A program made the position numbers and the translations under genes. Below, piece after piece: positions 47,867 through 56,277 of a stretch of 64,000 nt of DNA. This stretch comes from Pseudonocardia sp. C8 (lineage in GTDB: Bacteria; Actinomycetota; Actinomycetes; Mycobacteriales; Pseudonocardiaceae). The stretch's first letter is position 1; each line of letters opens with the position of its first letter. The notes under the pieces are model-generated. The model searched no databases. It was not told the DNA's origin and worked only from the letters and a program-made list of their open reading frames with translations. The DNA lies in assembly GCF_014267175.1 (NCBI RefSeq), contig NZ_JACMTR010000002.1, forward strand, positions 2,159,001-2,223,000, in the 5' to 3' direction.

Positions 47867-49141
47867 GTGGCCGACGACGACGTCCGGGAGCAGGCGAGCA
47901 TCTGTGCGGTGCGTCCGGGAACCGATCTCGGCCGGCACGCGCGCATGCTGTCCCAGCTGCACGACGCCGTGCTCTCCGGGGACGCTGCCCCGGACCGGGC
48001 GCGGCGGCTCATCGCCCGCTCCTGGGACCGGGTCCGCGCCCAGGGCGTGAACCCGGACGCCGGTGACCCGCCCGGCCCGCTCGACGCCGGGCAGGTCGAG
48101 CAGCGGCGTAGCACGTCCCCGCTCGTCCCGGTGCTGCCCGCCCTGCGCTCCGCCCTCACTTCGGTCGCCGAGGACGCCCGGCACGTGATGGTCGTGACCG
48201 ACGCCGACGGCGTGCTGCTGTGGCGGGAGGGGTCCACCGCGGTCCGGCGGCGCGCCGACGGGCTCGGCTTCACCGAGGGCGCCAACTGGTCGGAGTGCTC
48301 GGTCGGCACCAACGCCATCGGCACCGCACTCGCCGAGGGCGGCCCGGTGCAGATCTTCTCCGCCGAGCACTTCGTCCGCAGCCACCACCGCTGGACCTGC
48401 ACGGCGGCCCCGGTGCACGACCCCCGCAGCGGGGAGCTGCTGGGTGTCGTCGACGTGTCCGGGCCCGCCGAGACCATCCACCCGACGACGGTCGCGCTGG
48501 TCAACACGGCCGTCCGGCTCGCCGAGGCGGGGCTCTGGCAGCGGCACGAGGCGCGCCTGGAGGCGCTCCGCACGATCGGCGCCCCGATGCTGGCCGGTAC
48601 GTCCGGGCCCGGCCTCGTCGTGGACGACCACGGCTGGGTCGCCGCCGTCACCGGCCTGCCCGGGGTGGAGCGGGTCGCGGCGCCGTCGGCGGACCGGCTG
48701 ATCGCGGTACACGGCATCGGCCCGTGCCTGCCGGAGCCCGTCCCGGGCGGCTGGCTGCTGCGGCCTGCCGACTCCGGCTCCTCGCGGATGCGGCTGCGCC
48801 TGGACCTCGACGCGCGGCCGCCGCAGGCCGTCGTCGAGGGCAGCTCGCGGTGGGTGCACCCGTTGTCGACCCGGCACGCCGAGGTGCTGGTTCTCCTCGC
48901 CCGGGCCGGGACGGCCGGCCTGGACTCCGCCGCGCTGTCCGAGAGCCTCTACGGCGACCGGGCGCACCTGGTCACGGTGCGCGCCGAGATGTCCCGCCTG
49001 CGGCGCGGTCTCGGCGGGATCCTGCTGGCCCGGCCGTACCGGATCGCCCCGGAGGTCGAGCTGGACCTCACCGGGCTGCGGGAGAGTCGGGTCGTCCGCG
49101 ACTCCGCGGCCCCCGGCATCGCCGCGCTCCGCGACTCCTGA
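47867..49141 (+). CDS. GAF-domain regulator, AcoR-like without AAA+ domain
   Basis: 424 residues. A GAF sensor (about 85-230) contains VTDADGVLLWREG, FTEGANWSECSVGTNAIGTA and VHDPRSGELLGVVDVSG, the pattern of AcoR-type activators. The sigma-54 AAA+ domain of AcoR is absent; instead the C-terminus (about 325-410) looks like a winged helix (LSTRHAEVLVLLARAG, then VRAEMSRLRRGLG). Actinobacteria lack sigma-54, so it must act with sigma-70 RNA polymerase. AGGAG lies before GTG 47867. It precedes an acetoin/butanediol dehydrogenase gene, its probable target. Confidence 0.8.
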   Translation: MADDDVREQASICAVRPGTDLGRHARMLSQLHDAVLSGDAAPDRARRLIARSWDRVRAQGVNPDAGDPPGPLDAGQVEQRRSTSPLVPVLPALRSALTSVAEDARHVMVVTDADGVLLWREGSTAVRRRADGLGFTEGANWSECSVGTNAIGTALAEGGPVQIFSAEHFVRSHHRWTCTAAPVHDPRSGELLGVVDVSGPAETIHPTTVALVNTAVRLAEAGLWQRHEARLEALRTIGAPMLAGTSGPGLVVDDHGWVAAVTGLPGVERVAAPSADRLIAVHGIGPCLPEPVPGGWLLRPADSGSSRMRLRLDLDARPPQAVVEGSSRWVHPLSTRHAEVLVLLARAGTAGLDSAALSESLYGDRAHLVTVRAEMSRLRRGLGGILLARPYRIAPEVELDLTGLRESRVVRDSAAPGIAALRDS

Positions 49142-49212
49142 TCGGCCCGGCCGCGCTCCGCGGCTGCGACCGCGATCGACCGTTCCCGCCGAGCCACCTC
49201 CTGAGCGGGACG

Positions 49213-49231
49213 GTTGCAACCCCACTGCAAC
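49213..49231. promoter_or_regulatory. GTTGCA-N7-TGCAAC operator
   Basis: A perfect 6-base inverted repeat with 7-base gap in the 205-base spacer between the GAF regulator and the dehydrogenase, 116 bases before the dehydrogenase start. A natural candidate binding site for the GAF regulator. Confidence 0.5.
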
Positions 49232-49346
49232 GCTGGCCGCGGCCGGTGTCACGGGAGTGAACTCTCGGGGCACGGGCCGGGTCCGTCCCGGCCGTACCGG
49301 CCGCCGGCGGGGTCCGGCGCCGCGCCGTCGAGACGAGGGAGCCGAC

Positions 49347-50114
49347 ATGGGTGTCGCCGTGGTCACCGGAGCGGGCCGGGGTATCGGGCGCGGGATCGCG
49401 CTGCGGCTGGCGCGTGACGGGCACGCGGTCGCCGTCAACGACCTCGACGCCGGTGGTGCGTCCGCCGTAGCCGACGAGATCGGCGCCGCAGGCGGGACCG
49501 CGCGGGCCTACCCGGCCGACGTCACCGACCCGGACGCGGTCACCGCGCTGGTGAACCAGGTCGTCGACGACCTCGGCGGCCTGGACGTGATGGTCGCGAA
49601 CGCGGGGATCGCGCAGGTCAAGCCGTTGCTCGAGGTCACCCCGGACGACCTGCGGAAGATCTTCGAGGTCAACGTGTTCGGCGTCGTCTACTGCCTGCAG
49701 GCCGCGGCCCGGGTGATGATCGACCGCGGCACCGGCGGGAAGATCGTGAACGCGGCGTCGATCGCCGGGCACTCCGGGTTCGACCTGCTGGGCCACTACT
49801 CGGCGACGAAGTTCGCGGTGCGCGCGCTCACCCAGGCCGCGGCGAAGGAGCTCGCCCCGCACCGGATCACGGTCAACGCGTACTGCCCGGGCATCGTCGG
49901 CACCGACATGTGGGACCTGATCGACGAGCAGATGGGTGCCCGCAGCGGCGCGGCGAAGGGGGAGACGCTCGAGGAGTACTCCCAGATGATCCCGCTGGGC
50001 AGGGTGCAGACCGCCGACGACGTCGCCGCGTTCGTCTCCTACCTCGCCGGCCCGGACTCGGACTACATGACCGGCCAGTCCGTCATGATCGACGGCGGCA
50101 TCGTCATGGTGTGA
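49347..50114 (+). CDS. Acetoin reductase/2,3-butanediol dehydrogenase (SDR)
   Basis: 255 residues, classical short-chain dehydrogenase. Cofactor motif TGAGRGIGRGIA at about 7, NAG at about 90, catalytic Ser139 region (VNAASIAGHSG), YSATK at about 153 and the tail DSDYMTGQSVMIDGGIVMV, which is characteristic of BudC/acetoin reductases. It uses NAD(H) to interconvert diacetyl, acetoin and butanediol. Preceded by an AcoR-like GAF regulator gene, which supports the assignment. Confidence 0.85.
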   Translation: MGVAVVTGAGRGIGRGIALRLARDGHAVAVNDLDAGGASAVADEIGAAGGTARAYPADVTDPDAVTALVNQVVDDLGGLDVMVANAGIAQVKPLLEVTPDDLRKIFEVNVFGVVYCLQAAARVMIDRGTGGKIVNAASIAGHSGFDLLGHYSATKFAVRALTQAAAKELAPHRITVNAYCPGIVGTDMWDLIDEQMGARSGAAKGETLEEYSQMIPLGRVQTADDVAAFVSYLAGPDSDYMTGQSVMIDGGIVMV

Positions 50115-50156
50115 CCAGGTTCCGGGCCGGGTGGGTGCGCCCCGGCCCGGAACCGT

Positions 50157-51059
50157 TCAACTCGTGATGTCCTTGCGGGTGAACCGCCAGGCCGCGAGCC
50201 CGAGGAACGCGGCGGCGTAGCAGACCGCGGAGAACACGCCGTAGGTCATGTCGGTCCAGTCGACGTCGCGGGCCAGCAGCGCCGACCAGGCGTCGCCGTA
50301 GTGGGTCGGGAGGAAGTTCCGGATGACACCCAGGTCCTCGATCTGGTCGATGATCTGGGAGACGATCGAGGTCATCACCGCCCCGCCGACGGCGCCGAGC
50401 GGCGCGTCGGTACTCACCGACAGCAGCAGCGCCAGCCCGGCGACCCAGCCCAGCTGGACGATCACGTAGACCGCCCCGAGCATGACCCGGCCCACGGCGG
50501 TCGGGAACGGCAGCGACTCGCCGATCGGGGACACCAGGTCCCCGGCGCCGTACGCGAGCGCCCCGACCGCCAGCGACGCGACCGGGAGCAGCAGCAACGC
50601 CGCCACCGACAGGAACCCGGCGACGACCGCCTTCTGCCGCAGCAGCCGGGCCCGGGGCACCGGTATCGCCAGCAGGTAGCGCAGCGACGACCACGACGCC
50701 TCGGAGGCCACCGTGTCCCCGAAGAACAGCGCCACCAGCACCACGAGCAGGAAGCTCGCCGACGCGAACAGGGTGAACACCGCGAAGTTGGCGGCGCTGC
50801 CCGACGCCAGGTCGACGAGGTTCGGGCCGCTCGCGGCGCCGTCGTCGTCGCTGCCGAGGGAGAACGCCGCCCACAGGATGACCGGCATGGCGACGACCAG
50901 CGCGAACGCCACCTGGGTCCGGCGGCGTTCGAGCTGGCGGACCAGCTCGGTCCGCAGCGGCAGCGTCCGGCCCGGACGGGCCGGGGGTGCCGAGTCCCCG
51001 GCGACCAGGTCACCGACGTGGCCGCGCCGGGTGGACAGTGGACGCTCGTCGTCGCTCAT
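50157..51059 (-). CDS. ABC-2 type permease
   Basis: 300 residues. A 45-residue cytoplasmic N-terminus precedes six membrane segments with the ABC-2 pattern (FGDTVASEASWSSLRYLLAIPVPRARLLRQK, spanning about 115-145, as in membrane-subunit families for peptide or lipid export). It pairs with the ATPase domain of the next gene: ATG 51059 overlaps its stop by four bases. Confidence 0.85.
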   Translation of the reverse strand: MSDDERPLSTRRGHVGDLVAGDSAPPARPGRTLPLRTELVRQLERRRTQVAFALVVAMPVILWAAFSLGSDDDGAASGPNLVDLASGSAANFAVFTLFASASFLLVVLVALFFGDTVASEASWSSLRYLLAIPVPRARLLRQKAVVAGFLSVAALLLLPVASLAVGALAYGAGDLVSPIGESLPFPTAVGRVMLGAVYVIVQLGWVAGLALLLSVSTDAPLGAVGGAVMTSIVSQIIDQIEDLGVIRNFLPTHYGDAWSALLARDVDWTDMTYGVFSAVCYAAAFLGLAAWRFTRKDITS

Positions 51060-54000
51060 GGGGTGCTCCCGCTCACGTCACGCCCCTCGGGGCCCACCAG
51101 GTCCAGGAACGCGTCCTCCAGCCGGCCGCGGGGACCGGCCGCGCTCACCGCGACACCGGATCCGACCAGCGCGGCGACGGCGTCGGCCCGCGCGGTGCCG
51201 TTCAGGTGCGCGTGCACCACACCCGGCTCGTCCCCGGTGATCACGTCCGTGACCCCGTCGATCCCGGCCAGCACCTCGGCCGCCCGGTCGGTCGCGTCGA
51301 CGGTGAACGACGACCCGCCGCCGGACGCGGTCAGCTCGGCGACCGTGCCGGACGCGACGACCGTCCCGCGGTGCATGACGACGACGTCGGTGCAGGTCTG
51401 CTCGACCTCGGCCAGCAGGTGGCTGGACACCAGCACGGTGCGCCCGGCGGAGGCGTAGCGGCGCAGCAGCTCGCGCATCGCGTGGATCTGGGGCGGGTCG
51501 AGCCCGTTGGTCGGCTCGTCGAGGAGCAGCAGCTCCGGCAGGCCGAGCATCGCCTGCGCGATCGCGAGCCGCTGCCGCATGCCCTGCGAGTAGGTGCCGA
51601 CCTTGCGGTGCACGGAGTCGCCGAGCCCGGCGATCTCCAGGGTCTCGGCCATCCGGGCCTGCTCCGGCGGCCGGCCGGTCGCCTGCCAGTACAGCCGCAG
51701 GTTCTCGGCGCCGGACAGGTGCGGCAGGAAGCCGGGGCCCTCCACGAACGCGCCGATCCGGGACAGCACCGCCGCACCCGGCCGGACCGGGCGGCCGAAC
51801 GCCCGCATCTCCCCGGACGTCGGCGTGATCAGTCCCATCAGCATCCGCAGCACGGTCGTCTTGCCGGCCCCGTTCGGGCCGAGCAGGCCGAGCACCGCGC
51901 CCCGGGGGACGGTGAACGTCACGTCGGACACGGCGCGGAACCCGTTGCGGTAGGTCTTGGCCAGCCCGGTGACCTCCAGCGGGGGCGCGTCCGTGCCGGG
52001 TGCGGTGTCGTCGGCGGCCTCGGCGCGGCGGGCCCGGGCCCGGGCGACCGCCCACAGCAGCAGCGCCCCCGCCAGCACGCCCGCGATGCCCAGGACCGGC
52101 CACAGCGGCACGGTGACGGCGGACTCGGCGCGGCCGGGTACCTGCGGCACCGACAGCTCGGGCCCGGCGAGCCCGATCCGCCACACGGCCGGGTCGGCGC
52201 CCGACTCGTAGCCCTGGTCGGTCGTCGCGAACCGGACCTGCAACCGGCTGCCCGCGGTCACCGGCGCGACGACGCCGGGCAGCGTCACCGTGACCTCGGC
52301 CGGGGTGCCGTCGGCGGGAACGGTGACCCGCAGCGGGGCGACGGCGTTGCCGAGCAGCGTGCTGCGCCCGTCCGGGGACAGCGCGGTGACCGAGGCGAAC
52401 AGCACCGCCGTCTCCGGTGCCGGCTGGCCGGGCACCCGCGACACCCGCACGGTCACCCGGGGTGCCCCGGAGGGCTGCATGGCCTCGGCGACCGGCTCCG
52501 AGGTGAACCGCGCCGACTGGCCGGGCGTGGCGAGCCCGGCCATCGCCCCGAGCGAGCCCAGCGAGCCGAGTGCCCGGCCGAGGCCGGGCAGCGAGGTGAC
52601 CGCGGCCGGGGTGCCGCCCGGCGGGTGCACGACGACCTGTTCGCCGCCGGCGAGCGGCACCGCGGTCGGGACGACCGGGTCGGCGCCGAGGCCCGGGTAC
52701 CCGTCGGCGAGCACGGTGCGCCCGGTCGGGGTGTCGCTGCGGGTCCGGACGTTGCTCCGCACCTGGTAGGCGAACGTGGTCCCGGCGAGGTCCCCGGACT
52801 CGGCGTCGGCGACCGGGCGCCCGCGCAGGTGCGCGTCGAACCAGTCCCCGATCCGGGCTCGCACGTCGGTGCCGGGGCCCGCACCGTCGTGCCCGCCGGC
52901 GAACCACAGCACGGACACCGGGGTGCCGTGCGCGGCGATCTGGCGGGCGTTGGCGTCGGCCTGGTCGAGCCCGAACAGGGTGTCCTGCTCGCCCTGCACC
53001 AGCAGCGTCGGCGCGGCGATCCGGTCCGTGACGGTGGCGGGGGAGGACCGGCGCAGCAGCTCCGCCAGCGCAGGGGAGGCACGCCCGGTCCGGGTGGCCT
53101 CGGCGTACGCCGCGCAGACGTCCGGGGCGAACCGGCCGCAGGTCAGCTGCGGTCCGGCGGCCCCCGGCGCGCCCGGTGCGGGGCCGGCCGCGCCCGCGGC
53201 CGAACTCCCGGCCGATCCGGCACCGCCGGATCCGCCCGTGGTGTCGGAACCACCGGATCCGCCCGTGGGGTCGGTCGCACCCGGGTCCTCCGCCCCGGCG
53301 GGCCCCGACCCGCCGCCGAGGCCGCCGGAGCCCGATCCGCCGAGCCCGCCGGACCCACCGGCGCCCTCGTCCGCCGGCGGCCCGCCACCGCCGGCGACCC
53401 GCCCGCCGGAGCCGAAGAACACGCCGGCCCACCCGCGCTTGAACACCCCGTCCGGTGCTCCCGCACCGGCGGCGGGGGTGGCTGCCGGCGCCGACCCGGC
53501 CGGGACGGCGTTGTTCGGGAACAACGCCTGCCCCAGGTCGTTCCAGGTGATCACCGGGGCGATCGCGTCGACCCGGGCGTCGTACCCGGCGAGCAGCAGG
53601 GCGAGCGCGCCGCCGTACGAGCCGCCCGTGACACCGACCGTCGGATCGCGGTCGCCGTCGCGCTGCACCTCGGGCCGGACGGCGAGCCGGTCGAGCAGCC
53701 GGGACGCGTCGGCCACCTCGCGGGCCGGGTCGTTCAGCCCGATCGCGCCGCCGGACGTCCCGAACCCGCGGGCGGTCCAGGTCTGCACGACGTAGCCGCG
53801 GGCGGCCAGCTCGCGCGCGTCCCGGTCGACGGACTGCTTGCTGCCGCCGAACCCGTGCGCGATCAGCAGCGCGGGCGCCGGGGTGGCCGTGGTGGCGGAG
53901 GCGGGGACGTACAGCGAGGTGTCGAGCTCGACCGTCCCCGGCTCGCCGGGCCCGGCCGGCACCGCGACCCGCTCCGCGGTGACCGCGACCGTCCCGGCGG

Positions 54001-54100
54001 TCGCCGCGGTGGCGGCCGGCGCGAACGAGAGCAGCAGCCCGACGACGGCGACCGCGATCGTCGGGGCGAGGACCCGGTGGTTCCGGGGACGCGGGTGCAC
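51056..54100 (-). CDS. Secreted X-Pro peptidase-like hydrolase fused to an ABC ATPase
   Basis: 1014 residues. An N-terminal membrane/signal segment (about 10-32) leads to an alpha/beta hydrolase of the S15 X-Pro dipeptidyl-peptidase type: HGFGGSKQS at about 80, nucleophile Ser in GVTGGSYGG at about 157-165, late His in GGHDGAG at about 402. A 100-residue Gly/Ser/Pro insert sits at about 215-320. A jelly-roll-like domain (about 430-640) follows, then a second membrane segment (about 667-690) and a cytoplasmic ABC ATPase with Walker A GPNGAGKTT (about 740), signature YSQGMRQRLAIAQAM and Walker B LLLLDEPTNGLD. Topology is consistent. Coupled to the ABC-2 permease; together they may export or sense a peptide. 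Confidence 0.85.
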   Translation of the reverse strand: MHPRPRNHRVLAPTIAVAVVGLLLSFAPAATAATAGTVAVTAERVAVPAGPGEPGTVELDTSLYVPASATTATPAPALLIAHGFGGSKQSVDRDARELAARGYVVQTWTARGFGTSGGAIGLNDPAREVADASRLLDRLAVRPEVQRDGDRDPTVGVTGGSYGGALALLLAGYDARVDAIAPVITWNDLGQALFPNNAVPAGSAPAATPAAGAGAPDGVFKRGWAGVFFGSGGRVAGGGGPPADEGAGGSGGLGGSGSGGLGGGSGPAGAEDPGATDPTGGSGGSDTTGGSGGAGSAGSSAAGAAGPAPGAPGAAGPQLTCGRFAPDVCAAYAEATRTGRASPALAELLRRSSPATVTDRIAAPTLLVQGEQDTLFGLDQADANARQIAAHGTPVSVLWFAGGHDGAGPGTDVRARIGDWFDAHLRGRPVADAESGDLAGTTFAYQVRSNVRTRSDTPTGRTVLADGYPGLGADPVVPTAVPLAGGEQVVVHPPGGTPAAVTSLPGLGRALGSLGSLGAMAGLATPGQSARFTSEPVAEAMQPSGAPRVTVRVSRVPGQPAPETAVLFASVTALSPDGRSTLLGNAVAPLRVTVPADGTPAEVTVTLPGVVAPVTAGSRLQVRFATTDQGYESGADPAVWRIGLAGPELSVPQVPGRAESAVTVPLWPVLGIAGVLAGALLLWAVARARARRAEAADDTAPGTDAPPLEVTGLAKTYRNGFRAVSDVTFTVPRGAVLGLLGPNGAGKTTVLRMLMGLITPTSGEMRAFGRPVRPGAAVLSRIGAFVEGPGFLPHLSGAENLRLYWQATGRPPEQARMAETLEIAGLGDSVHRKVGTYSQGMRQRLAIAQAMLGLPELLLLDEPTNGLDPPQIHAMRELLRRYASAGRTVLVSSHLLAEVEQTCTDVVVMHRGTVVASGTVAELTASGGGSSFTVDATDRAAEVLAGIDGVTDVITGDEPGVVHAHLNGTARADAVAALVGSGVAVSAAGPRGRLEDAFLDLVGPEGRDVSGSTP

Positions 54101-54207
54101 CCCGTCGAAACTACGCAGGAGACGGGGTGCGCGCCGCCGCGTACCGGGTACGGCGTCCGGGACGGTCCTCCCGCCACGAGAATCCCGGCATACCGGACAC
54201 CGAGGTG

Positions 54208-54219
54208 ACCCGATCGGGT
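54208..54219. promoter_or_regulatory. ACCCGATCGGGT palindrome upstream of the terC riboswitch
   Basis: A perfect 12-base palindrome, extended imperfectly by flanking CCGAGGTG and TGTCGG, about 75 bases before the riboswitch. Possible operator of the terC promoter. Confidence 0.4.
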
Positions 54220-54284
54220 GTCGGCGGGGTGCGGTCGGTCACCTGCGCTCGCGCCCGGGCGGCCGGACGCGGGACACTTCCCGC

Positions 54285-54415
54285 GAACCGCAGGGGAGTA
54301 TCCCGCTCGCGGTGATGTCGTCAACACGGTGAGTCCCGGCAGCGTGCCGGGTGGACCCCGGCATCATCGGCCACGCCAGGCGCACGCGCGCCGTGGTGGG
54401 AGAGACCTCGGGCAC
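54285..54415 (+). ncRNA. yybP-ykoY manganese riboswitch before terC
   Basis: The 5' core CAGGGGAGTATC (54291-54302) and 3' core GGGAGAGACCTCGG (54398-54411) match the two conserved internal loops of yybP-ykoY RNAs, and between them lie a GATGTCGTCAACACGG arm and a CCCGGCAGCGTGCCGGG hairpin. It stands 36 bases before a TerC gene, the classical place for this element in actinobacteria. These RNAs bind Mn2+ and turn on Mn2+ efflux or TerC-type genes. Confidence 0.8.
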
Positions 54416-54450
54416 ATCGCATGCTGCCCTGGTCTTCTTGGAGGAACTAC

Positions 54451-55548
54451 GTGAACGTCCCCCTGTGGCTCTGGCTGGTGACGATCGGCGCGTTCGTCGT
54501 CGTCATCGGTGCCGACCTCTGGCTGAACGACCACAAGCCGCACGCCGTCACCCTCGGCGAGGTGACCCGCTGGGTCGTCTTCTACATCGCGCTCGCCGTC
54601 GCGTTCGGACTCGGCGTCTGGTACTTCGCCGGAGGCACCTTCGCCGGCGAGTTCTTCGCCGGGTACCTGACGGAGTACTCGCTCTCGGTCGACAACCTGT
54701 TCGTCTTCCTGATCATCATGTCGGCGTTCAAGGTGCCGGTGGTCCACCAGCACAAGGTGCTGCTGGTCGGCATCGTGATCGCGCTGCTGATGCGGAGCAT
54801 CTTCATCGCGGCCGGCGCCGCGGTCATCGAGCGCTTCAGCTGGGTCTTCTACCTGTTCGCCGCGTTCCTCATCTACACCGCGTTCTCGCTGGTCAAGCAG
54901 GCCGCCGGCGGCGACGACGAGGAGTGGGAGGAAGGCCGGCTCCTGCGCTGGATGCGGAAGGTCTTCCCGGTCACCGACGACTACCACGGCGCGAAGACCA
55001 CCGTGAAGATCGACGGGAAGCGCTGGCTGACCCCGATGCTGATCGTGATGGTCGCGATCGGCATGACCGACATCATGTTCGCGCTGGACTCGATCCCGGC
55101 GATCTTCGGGCTGACCCAGGAGGCGTACCTGGTCTTCACCGCGAACGCGTTCGCGCTGATGGGCCTGCGGCAGCTCTACTTCCTGCTCGGCGGCCTGCTC
55201 AACAAGCTGGTCTTCCTGTCCTACGGCCTGGCGGTGCTGCTGGCGTTCATCGGCGTCAAGCTCGCGCTGCACGCCTTGCACGAGAACGAGCTGCCGTTCC
55301 TCAACGGCGGCGAGCCGCTGCACGTGCCGGACATCGGGATCGGGCTGTCGCTGAGCGTCATCATCGGCGTGCTGGCCATCACGACGATCGCGAGCCTCGT
55401 CGCCGTCCGGATCAAGCCGGAGCTGGCCGACCAGCACGGCGCGCTCTCCGCGCCGCCGCTGGCGCGCTCCAAGGAGGAGGCCGCCCGGCTCGCCGCCGAG
55501 GACGAGAAGGCCGACCACCACGTGTCGCCGCCGTCGGTGCGCGACTGA
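54451..55548 (+). CDS. terC: TerC family integral membrane protein
   Basis: 365 residues, nine or so membrane segments. Family motifs include EYSLSVDNLFVFLIIMSAF (about 78-96), MTDIMFALDSIPAIFGLT (about 205-222) and FTANAFALMGLRQLYFLL; the acidic residues in them are the expected metal ligands. TerC proteins are linked to Mn2+ homeostasis and metallation of exported proteins. GTG 54451 is chosen because GGAGGA lies five to six bases before it; the ATG at 54421 lacks a site. Likely controlled by the riboswitch upstream. Confidence 0.9.
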   Translation: MNVPLWLWLVTIGAFVVVIGADLWLNDHKPHAVTLGEVTRWVVFYIALAVAFGLGVWYFAGGTFAGEFFAGYLTEYSLSVDNLFVFLIIMSAFKVPVVHQHKVLLVGIVIALLMRSIFIAAGAAVIERFSWVFYLFAAFLIYTAFSLVKQAAGGDDEEWEEGRLLRWMRKVFPVTDDYHGAKTTVKIDGKRWLTPMLIVMVAIGMTDIMFALDSIPAIFGLTQEAYLVFTANAFALMGLRQLYFLLGGLLNKLVFLSYGLAVLLAFIGVKLALHALHENELPFLNGGEPLHVPDIGIGLSLSVIIGVLAITTIASLVAVRIKPELADQHGALSAPPLARSKEEAARLAAEDEKADHHVSPPSVRD

Positions 55549-55560
55549 CGACCGGACCAC

Positions 55561-55595
55561 CACCGGCCCGGGCAGGACTCCTGCCCGGGCCGGTG
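55561..55595. terminator. Bidirectional terminator between terC and the FKBP gene
   Basis: CACCGGCCCGGGCAGG (55561-55576) and its exact reverse complement (55580-55595) flank three bases. Confidence 0.85.
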
Positions 55596-55610
55596 CGCGT
55601 CCGGGGGCGG

Positions 55611-55988
55611 TCAGCTCACGCCGACCAGGTCCACCACGAACACCAGCGTCTCGTTCGGGGCGATGACCCCGCCGGCCCCGCGGGCGCCGTAGCCGAGGTG
55701 CGGCGGGATGACCAGCCGGCGGCGGCCGCCGACCCGCATCCCCGTGACGCCGGTGTCCCAGCCGGAGATGACCTGGCCGGCCCCGAGGCCGAAGCGCAGA
55801 GGCTGGCCGCGGTCGTAGGAGTTGTCGAACTCGCGGCCGGTGGACTGGGACACGCCGACGTAGTGGACGGCCACGTTGTCGCCCGGCTTGGCCTCCTGGC
55901 CGTCGCCGACGCTCAGATCCTCGGTCACCAGTTCGGTGGGCAGCGGGCCGTCGACGGTCTCGACGGTGGGCTTCTGCGGTGCGGTCAC
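55611..55988 (-). CDS. FKBP-type peptidyl-prolyl isomerase
   Basis: 125 residues, single FKBP domain. Conserved features are VAVHYVGVSQSTGREFDNSY, GQVISGWDTGVTGMRVGGRRRLVIPPHLGYG (spanning about 76-106) and the last strand LVFVVDLVGV. No signal peptide when started at GTG 55988, so cytoplasmic. It assists protein folding by proline isomerisation. Confidence 0.9.
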   Translation of the reverse strand: MTAPQKPTVETVDGPLPTELVTEDLSVGDGQEAKPGDNVAVHYVGVSQSTGREFDNSYDRGQPLRFGLGAGQVISGWDTGVTGMRVGGRRRLVIPPHLGYGARGAGGVIAPNETLVFVVDLVGVS

Positions 55989-56113
55989 GGTGGGTGCTCC
56001 CGGTGCGGGCTTCCGACTGCGGTCGGCTGTCCCGCGCGACCCTGCCAGAACCACCGGACCGGATCCGCCCGGCCCCCGCACCCCGTACGGCCGGCGGGCG
56101 GCCGCCGTCCGGG

Positions 56114-56131
56114 CCTGTCCGTTCGGTCAGG
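56114..56131. promoter_or_regulatory. Operator-like site CCTGTCCGTTCGGTCAGG
   Basis: An 18-base near-palindrome (one mismatch per arm) of the type bound by TetR-family regulators, 126 bases before the divergent FKBP gene and 147 bases before the exchanger gene. The same arms recur at 63076-63093 upstream of the PQQ operon. Confidence 0.5.
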
Positions 56132-56183
56132 TCGCACCAGGATCGTTGTGACGCGCGACATTGGGTTTGCGAGCATGTATCTC

Positions 56184-56207
56184 CCCGGCCGGCGGCATCC
56201 GGCCGGG
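56184..56207 (+). other. Stem-loop in the exchanger gene leader
   Basis: CCCGGCCGG and CCGGCCGGG pair perfectly around six bases, 70 bases before the start codon. It may be a regulatory leader hairpin; no known riboswitch is recognised. Confidence 0.4.
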
Positions 56208-56277
56208 TCCACCCTGACGAGCTCGCCGGCCGGCCGCGCGTGATCCTCCGTCCGGCGACGGGAGGTGCGACCCGACG

